DNA of 10,626 bases from Acidobacteriota bacterium (lineage in GTDB: Bacteria > Acidobacteriota > Blastocatellia > Pyrinomonadales > Pyrinomonadaceae). The notes below the pieces were generated by a model that searched no databases, was not told the DNA's origin, and was given only the letters and a program-made list of their open reading frames with translations. A program made the position numbers and the translations under genes. Shown here one piece after another: positions 6,166-10,626 of this stretch; the first letter of the stretch is position 1, and the number at the start of each line of letters is the position of its first letter. The stretch lies in assembly GCA_019247865.1 (NCBI GenBank), contig JAFBAJ010000464.1, positions 1 through 10,626 of the forward strand. Direction: 5' to 3'.

Positions 6166-6717
6166 TTAATGTCTGCGACGACCGAGCCGGAACGCGCCGC
6201 GCTTGGCGACGCGCCGCCGGAAGGCGAACTGCCGGCGCGTGTGCGCCCGCTCGCTGAACATTCTTTCGAGGAGAAAAAGGAGGATCGTCCCGACGATGGT
6301 CGTCCCGATGACCTTGAAGGCCGTGACCTCTGCGAAGGGCGCGAGCGGCGGCTGGCCCAGCATCCGGTGCAGGAGCACGTACACGGTCGCATCCAGCAGC
6401 GCCGCGCCCGCCAGCACAGGAATCCGCACCAGCGAATTGTCAAGCATCACGCGCGTCGCCAGAGAAGCGATGACGAAGGCCACCAGCGTCTTTGAGAAAC
6501 CGCCCGCGCCGAGCAAGCCGCCAGCGCCCAGGGCATCGGTCGCCAGTCCCGCCGCGACACCGATCACGAGCGCCTGCAACGTGTCCCGCTGGAGGGCGAA
6601 ATAGACGACGACGATCAGTGGCAGGTCAACGTAGTTGAGGGGCTGCCAGACCGCTTTCAACGAAGATTGCAGGATGACAGCCAGCGCGAGCACGACCGCG
6701 ATTTTCAGTTGACGCAT
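6166..6717 (-). CDS. mreD: Rod shape-determining protein MreD
   Basis: A 183-residue, very hydrophobic protein with about five membrane segments (roughly residues 5-22, 31-60, 68-90, 98-120, 132-151). Size, hydrophobicity profile and position between mreC and mrdA fit MreD, whose sequence is otherwise poorly conserved. NYVDLPLIVVVYFALQRD (28-45) resembles the first conserved MreD block. MreD is an inner-membrane partner of MreC in the elongasome. The last 32 residues form a strongly basic tail with 13 Arg/Lys and should be cytoplasmic. ATG 6717 is preceded directly by an in-frame GTG at 6720, and either could be used. No Shine-Dalgarno is seen. The upstream gap contains a heptad repeat. Confidence 0.88.
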   Translation of the reverse strand: MRQLKIAVVLALAVILQSSLKAVWQPLNYVDLPLIVVVYFALQRDTLQALVIGVAAGLATDALGAGGLLGAGGFSKTLVAFVIASLATRVMLDNSLVRIPVLAGAALLDATVYVLLHRMLGQPPLAPFAEVTAFKVIGTTIVGTILLFLLERMFSERAHTRRQFAFRRRVAKRGAFRLGRRRH

Positions 6718-6722
6718 CACTC

Positions 6723-6798
6723 AGGGAGTAAATAGTCCAATGGTCAATGGCAAATAGACGAACGCTTCTTCTATCTACTATTCACTATCTACTATTCA
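6723..6798. repeat. CTATTCA/CTATCTA heptad array in the mreC-mreD gap
   Basis: Positions 6771-6784 and 6785-6798 are identical 14-mers, each a CTATCTA plus a CTATTCA heptad. A CTA at 6799-6801 completes the series and is also the mreC stop codon (TAG on the minus strand). The other half of the gap (6726-6756) contains AGTAAATAG, AATGG units and CAAATAG. Its AGTAAATAG can pair with the array if one G-U wobble is allowed, so a weak fold-back is possible but less clear than in the other gaps. Confidence 0.7.
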
Positions 6799-7698
6799 CT
6801 ACTTCTTCTCCACATTCGGTAATGTCTGATCGGGGGCGGTGCGCTGTGGTGGTTTGTATTGCAGGACGGCGACCTCTTCGAGCGAGTCGAGGCGCGCGCC
6901 CGGCTTGATGCGGATGACGTGCGGGCTGGTCGCGGAGCCGTGCCGGACTTCGACCACCTGCCCGACGTTGAGGCCCGCCGGATAGATGCCGTCCTGCCCG
7001 GTCGTCACGACGTAATCGCCGACCTCCACCTTCTCCAGACCGGAGACGTAACGCATCTCGACCAGTCCGTTCTCGCCGAGGCCGCGCACGGAGCCGAGCG
7101 CGTTCGATTGGCCGAGCTGCCCGACGATGGCTCCGGCCGCCGCGCGCTCGTCCGTGATGAGCATCACCTGCGAGACCCAGGGGCCGGTGCCGATGACGCG
7201 CCCGACGATGCCGCCCGGCGTCACGACCGGCATGTTCAATTCGATGCCCGACATCCGGCCGCGATTGATGGTCACGGTGTCGAACCAGAGCGACGGGTCG
7301 CGCGCGATGACGTGCGCCATGATGGTCCCGTACTCGCTCTTCTCTTTGAGGTCGAGCAGAGCTTTCAAACGCTCGTTCTCGTCCGTCGCATGGCGCGTCT
7401 GATTAAGCTCGATCTCGGCCTGTTCGAGTTGCTGCTTGAGGCTTTCGTTCTCGGCCGAAGCGTGGCGCAGGTCTCCGAGCCGCTTGAAGAAGCCGAAGCC
7501 CGTGCCGCTGACGCCCGAAGTGAGCCGCTGGAAGGGAGCTGCAACGGCCTGCACCCACGTCCGCACGACATGCTGCTTCGTCGCGTCGCCGTTCTCGCGC
7601 GCGTCAAACGCCATCAAACCAAAGCATCCGAGCAAGAGCCCGATCAGGAGCAGCGGCGCGCGCTGGCGTATCTCCCTCTGTGTGCGTGCGATTGCCAT
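6799..7698 (-). CDS. mreC: Rod shape-determining protein MreC
   Basis: A 299-residue bitopic protein: a basic cytoplasmic N-terminus, a membrane helix at about residues 15-31, a predicted coiled coil at about 80-120 (AENESLKQQLEQAEIELNQ and following), then the double beta-barrel MreC domain. Family-typical stretches include VIARDPSLWFDTVTINRG (130-147), PVVTPGGIVGRVIG (157-170) and TTGQDGIYPAGLNVGQV (232-248). MreC links MreB/MreD to PBP2 and activates PBP2-RodA synthesis in the periplasm. The last 20 or so residues are polar and likely disordered. ATG 7698 follows a heptad hairpin by 3 nt with no Shine-Dalgarno visible. The TAG stop at 6799 is the first element of the repeat array that follows. 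Confidence 0.95.
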   Translation of the reverse strand: MAIARTQREIRQRAPLLLIGLLLGCFGLMAFDARENGDATKQHVVRTWVQAVAAPFQRLTSGVSGTGFGFFKRLGDLRHASAENESLKQQLEQAEIELNQTRHATDENERLKALLDLKEKSEYGTIMAHVIARDPSLWFDTVTINRGRMSGIELNMPVVTPGGIVGRVIGTGPWVSQVMLITDERAAAGAIVGQLGQSNALGSVRGLGENGLVEMRYVSGLEKVEVGDYVVTTGQDGIYPAGLNVGQVVEVRHGSATSPHVIRIKPGARLDSLEEVAVLQYKPPQRTAPDQTLPNVEKK

Positions 7699-7701
7699 AA
7701 A

Positions 7702-7778
7702 TCAGTGGTCGGTAGTCAGTGGCCGGTGGTCAGTAGTTGTCTCTTTCTGACAACTGACCACCGGCCACTGACCACTGA
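7702..7778. repeat. GGTCAGT-heptad palindrome between mreB and mreC
   Basis: Positions 7702-7741 and 7749-7778 form a long inverted repeat, with an 18-nt perfect core (7717-7734 against 7753-7770). The left arm contains one extra 7-nt unit (ggtagtc) and two extra bases relative to the right. Reading the left arm in sevens gives ggtcggt, agtcagt, ggccggt, ggtcagt. The hairpin occupies all but a few bases of the 83-nt gap between the mreB TAA and the mreC ATG, so it should form in the transcript exactly where mreC translation starts. Confidence 0.9.
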
Positions 7779-7781
7779 AAT

Positions 7782-8828
<1,047 letters not shown>

Positions 8829-8960
8829 TAAGTTTCCGTATACCTATCTATGATGTGATTCACCGAACAAGAGCGAACTTGTAAAGATACACCCAATCGC
8901 GCCCCGCGCGCTATCAGCGGAAGCCATTTTTCGCCCAAAATCGGAAGAAAATCAAATTAA
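8829..8960 (-). promoter_or_regulatory. Probable mreB leader/promoter region
   Basis: These 132 nt between the large hairpin and mreB are the only gene-free stretch free of repeats in front of the shape operon, and the most likely promoter site. They are more A+T-rich than the genes in parts. I do not see a convincing -35/-10 pair; TTGTTC and TATACG-like hexamers occur on the minus strand but with poor spacing. A short inverted repeat, ACAAG-6 nt-CTTGT, lies at 8867-8882 and is a possible operator or small hairpin. Confidence 0.35.
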
Positions 8961-9054
8961 TAGCCACAGAGCCACAGAGGCACAGAGAATAAGAGATAGA
9001 AATTAACACAGTAGCTTTTATCTTTTGCTCTGTGCCTCTGTGTCTCTGTGGCTA
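8961..9054. repeat. CACAGAG-octad palindrome behind the diguanylate cyclase gene
   Basis: Positions 8961-8987 and 9028-9054 are inverted repeats with 26 of 27 matches, each arm being three degenerate 8-nt units (gccacaga, ggcacaga type), around a 40-nt A+T-rich loop. The element starts 9 nt after the cyclase stop codon in the direction of transcription and is followed by ATTAATTTGATTTTCTT. It could therefore serve as a terminator or 3'-end stabiliser for the cyclase transcript and separate it from mreB. Confidence 0.9.
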
Positions 9055-9063
9055 ATCCTTCGC

Positions 9064-10623
9064 CTATTCTTTCAAGGAGGCCGCTTTTTCGCTTTTCGCG
9101 GCCGGCTGTGACGAATGCGCGAAGCGCACGCAGTTCTTGTGAGCTGCTTTAGCTTCGTACATCGCCGCGTCCGCGTAGGCGACGAGCTGTTGGGGAGATT
9201 GTGCGTGCTGGGGAAAGTTCGCCACGCCGAAGCTCGCGGTGAGGGAGAGCCGCAGGCGACGCCCGCCCGTGAAGGCGTTCATCGCAATCTTCTCGCGCAC
9301 GCGTTCCGCCACGCGCGAGGCCATGTCGAGGTCCGTCTCCGGCAGGACGATGACGAACTCGTCTCCGCCGTAACGCGCGACCACGTCCGTGTCGCGCACG
9401 GTCGCCAGGATAATCATCGCCATCTCCATCAGGACGTGCGAGCCGACGAGATGGCCGTACTCGTCATTGATCTGTTTGAAATCGTCCAGGTCCAGGAAGA
9501 GAGCCGTCACGCTGGAGTTGTAGCGGCGCGCGCGCTTGACCTCGTTCAGAAGATACTGGCGCAGGTAACGCGCGTTGTGGAGCTTGGTCAGGTCGTCCGT
9601 CTGCGAGAGCCTTTCGGCCTCTGCGATACGCACGGAATTGGCGAGCGCGCTCGTGACCGGAATGATGAGCGAGTTGAGCAGCTCGACTTCGGCATCGCTG
9701 AAAGCCTGCGCGGACTCTCCCTCACGCACTGCTTCGAGGACGCCGAGCACGCGTTCGCCGTTGACCATCGGCACGGCCACGACGCGCCGCCCGCTTTCAT
9801 CCTGCACGACCGTTTCGATGCGCGTCGAGGCCTCGCGTGCCGCGGCGGATTCCGCGCCGGACATGACCAGCGCTTCGCCGAGCAGCGCGCGTCGCCAGTC
9901 TGTCTCGGCCATCGCGCGCTCGCTCTCGGTCAGGCCGCGCACGGACAAGGGCTCAAGCGTCGCGGCCTCGCCGCCGCTCGCCTCCGAAGTCAGATAGATC
10001 GTCCAGCGGTCGGCCGAAGCCAGCGCGGCAAAGCCCGCCAGCGCGGTGTGCGCCGCGCTCTTTTGATCGCCGGCGAAGTGGAGCGAGGCGACCAGCTCGA
10101 AGGCCGCGCGCAGGGTCTGCATCTCAAGCTGTGCAGGGAGCAGCGCGAAGGCTGCCGTTTCTAATTCGACCTCTCCGCCCGCCTCTTGCTGCGCGACGAG
10201 CTCGCCCGTCATCCCGCGCTCTTCCAGTTTTCTGAGAAGCGCCGGCAACTGCGCCGGATCGTCCGCGACCGCCTGGAAGCCGAGACGCTTGAGCGTCGCG
10301 CCGTCAACCAGATGCCGGTAGCGCTGCTCGTAATCGGTGGCCGGACGGCGACACGCGACGAGCGGGACGCTCGGCCAGACGCGGATCGCATGGCTCGCGG
10401 CCGCGTGCAGCTCTTCGACGCTCGCGCCAGCACACACTTCATACAGCACGGCCAGTGGCCGCTCCGTCTCCTCTCCCGGCTCCGTCGCCTCCACCGGCGG
10501 CGGCTCCGGCTCCTCCTCACGCAGGACTTCAATCAACGTGCTGAGCCCCGCGCCGTGCATAAAATCGAGGAGCACCGTCGCCGGAGATTCGTGCGCGCTG
10601 GTTAAAAGAATAACGTGGGACAT
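9064..10623 (-). CDS. GAF-GGDEF diguanylate cyclase with receiver-like N-terminus
   Basis: A 519-residue soluble protein. Residues 336-505 are a GGDEF domain: DDLTKLHNARYL (343-354), DLDDFKQIND (378-387), and the active-site GGDEF at 419-423 in RYGGDEFVIVLPET. R410-x-x-D413, five residues before it, is an intact inhibitory I-site. It should make cyclic di-GMP from two GTP and be product-inhibited. Residues about 170-335 look like a GAF sensor domain. Residues 1-138 have the strand pattern of a response-regulator receiver (VILLTS, PLAVLYEV, VPLVACRR, FQAVADDPAQLPALLRKL). The expected phosphoacceptor Asp is absent, and an acidic, proline-rich insert sits at 36-56. There is no membrane segment. 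ATG 10623 is 3 bases from the window edge, so an upstream start cannot be excluded. It lies upstream of mreB on the same strand. Confidence 0.92.
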   Translation of the reverse strand: MSHVILLTSAHESPATVLLDFMHGAGLSTLIEVLREEEPEPPPVEATEPGEETERPLAVLYEVCAGASVEELHAAASHAIRVWPSVPLVACRRPATDYEQRYRHLVDGATLKRLGFQAVADDPAQLPALLRKLEERGMTGELVAQQEAGGEVELETAAFALLPAQLEMQTLRAAFELVASLHFAGDQKSAAHTALAGFAALASADRWTIYLTSEASGGEAATLEPLSVRGLTESERAMAETDWRRALLGEALVMSGAESAAAREASTRIETVVQDESGRRVVAVPMVNGERVLGVLEAVREGESAQAFSDAEVELLNSLIIPVTSALANSVRIAEAERLSQTDDLTKLHNARYLRQYLLNEVKRARRYNSSVTALFLDLDDFKQINDEYGHLVGSHVLMEMAMIILATVRDTDVVARYGGDEFVIVLPETDLDMASRVAERVREKIAMNAFTGGRRLRLSLTASFGVANFPQHAQSPQQLVAYADAAMYEAKAAHKNCVRFAHSSQPAAKSEKAASLKE

Positions 10624-10626
10624 AAA

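Noticed and set aside
8961..9054. Repeats considered as a CRISPR array
   Set aside because: Units are 7-8 nt, contiguous, arranged as one palindrome, with no spacers and no cas genes in the window.

Overview
The window is a compact, GC-rich bacterial chromosome segment in which all eleven supported genes lie on the minus strand and so read from the right edge to the left. No phage, IS, rRNA, tRNA or CRISPR sequence is visible. Gene content (complete mreB-mreC-mreD-mrdA-rodA block, a free-standing UBP-type zinc finger, a small secreted PPC-like protein) and the many heptad/octad palindromic intergenic repeats fit a member of the Acidobacteriota, perhaps class Blastocatellia. This assignment comes from recall of similar layouts, not from a search, and is tentative.

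Reading in the direction of transcription: (i) 10623-9064, a soluble GAF-GGDEF diguanylate cyclase with a degenerate receiver-like N-terminus. (ii) 9063-8829, a 235-nt gap with a large hairpin behind the cyclase gene and a probable mreB leader/promoter region. (iii) 8828-2981, the rod-shape/elongasome operon: MreB (actin filament), MreC and MreD (membrane scaffold), PBP2 (transpeptidase) and RodA (SEDS glycosyltransferase), which together build the lateral peptidoglycan wall. (iv) 2861-1617, a small exported protein, a Nudix ADP-ribose-pyrophosphatase-like enzyme and a UBP zinc-finger protein, separated by only 6 nt each. (v) 1524-1, a PlsC-type acyltransferase followed by the start of a CPBP-family membrane protease whose C-terminus lies outside the window.

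The most unusual content is between the genes. Six gaps hold low-complexity elements built from degenerate 7- or 8-nt units, five of them clear fold-back palindromes and the sixth a weaker one. Three unit families are represented: CGCAAAG-type (two copies with the same outer boundaries), GGTCAGT-type (two copies) and CACAGAG-type (one copy). A CTATTCA/CTATCTA heptad array lies between mreC and mreD. In several cases the hairpin fills nearly the whole gap and ends 3-14 nt before the next start codon, with no visible Shine-Dalgarno sequence. They may set relative expression within the operon, act as terminators or processing sites, or be neutral mobile palindromes. The sequence alone does not decide between these.
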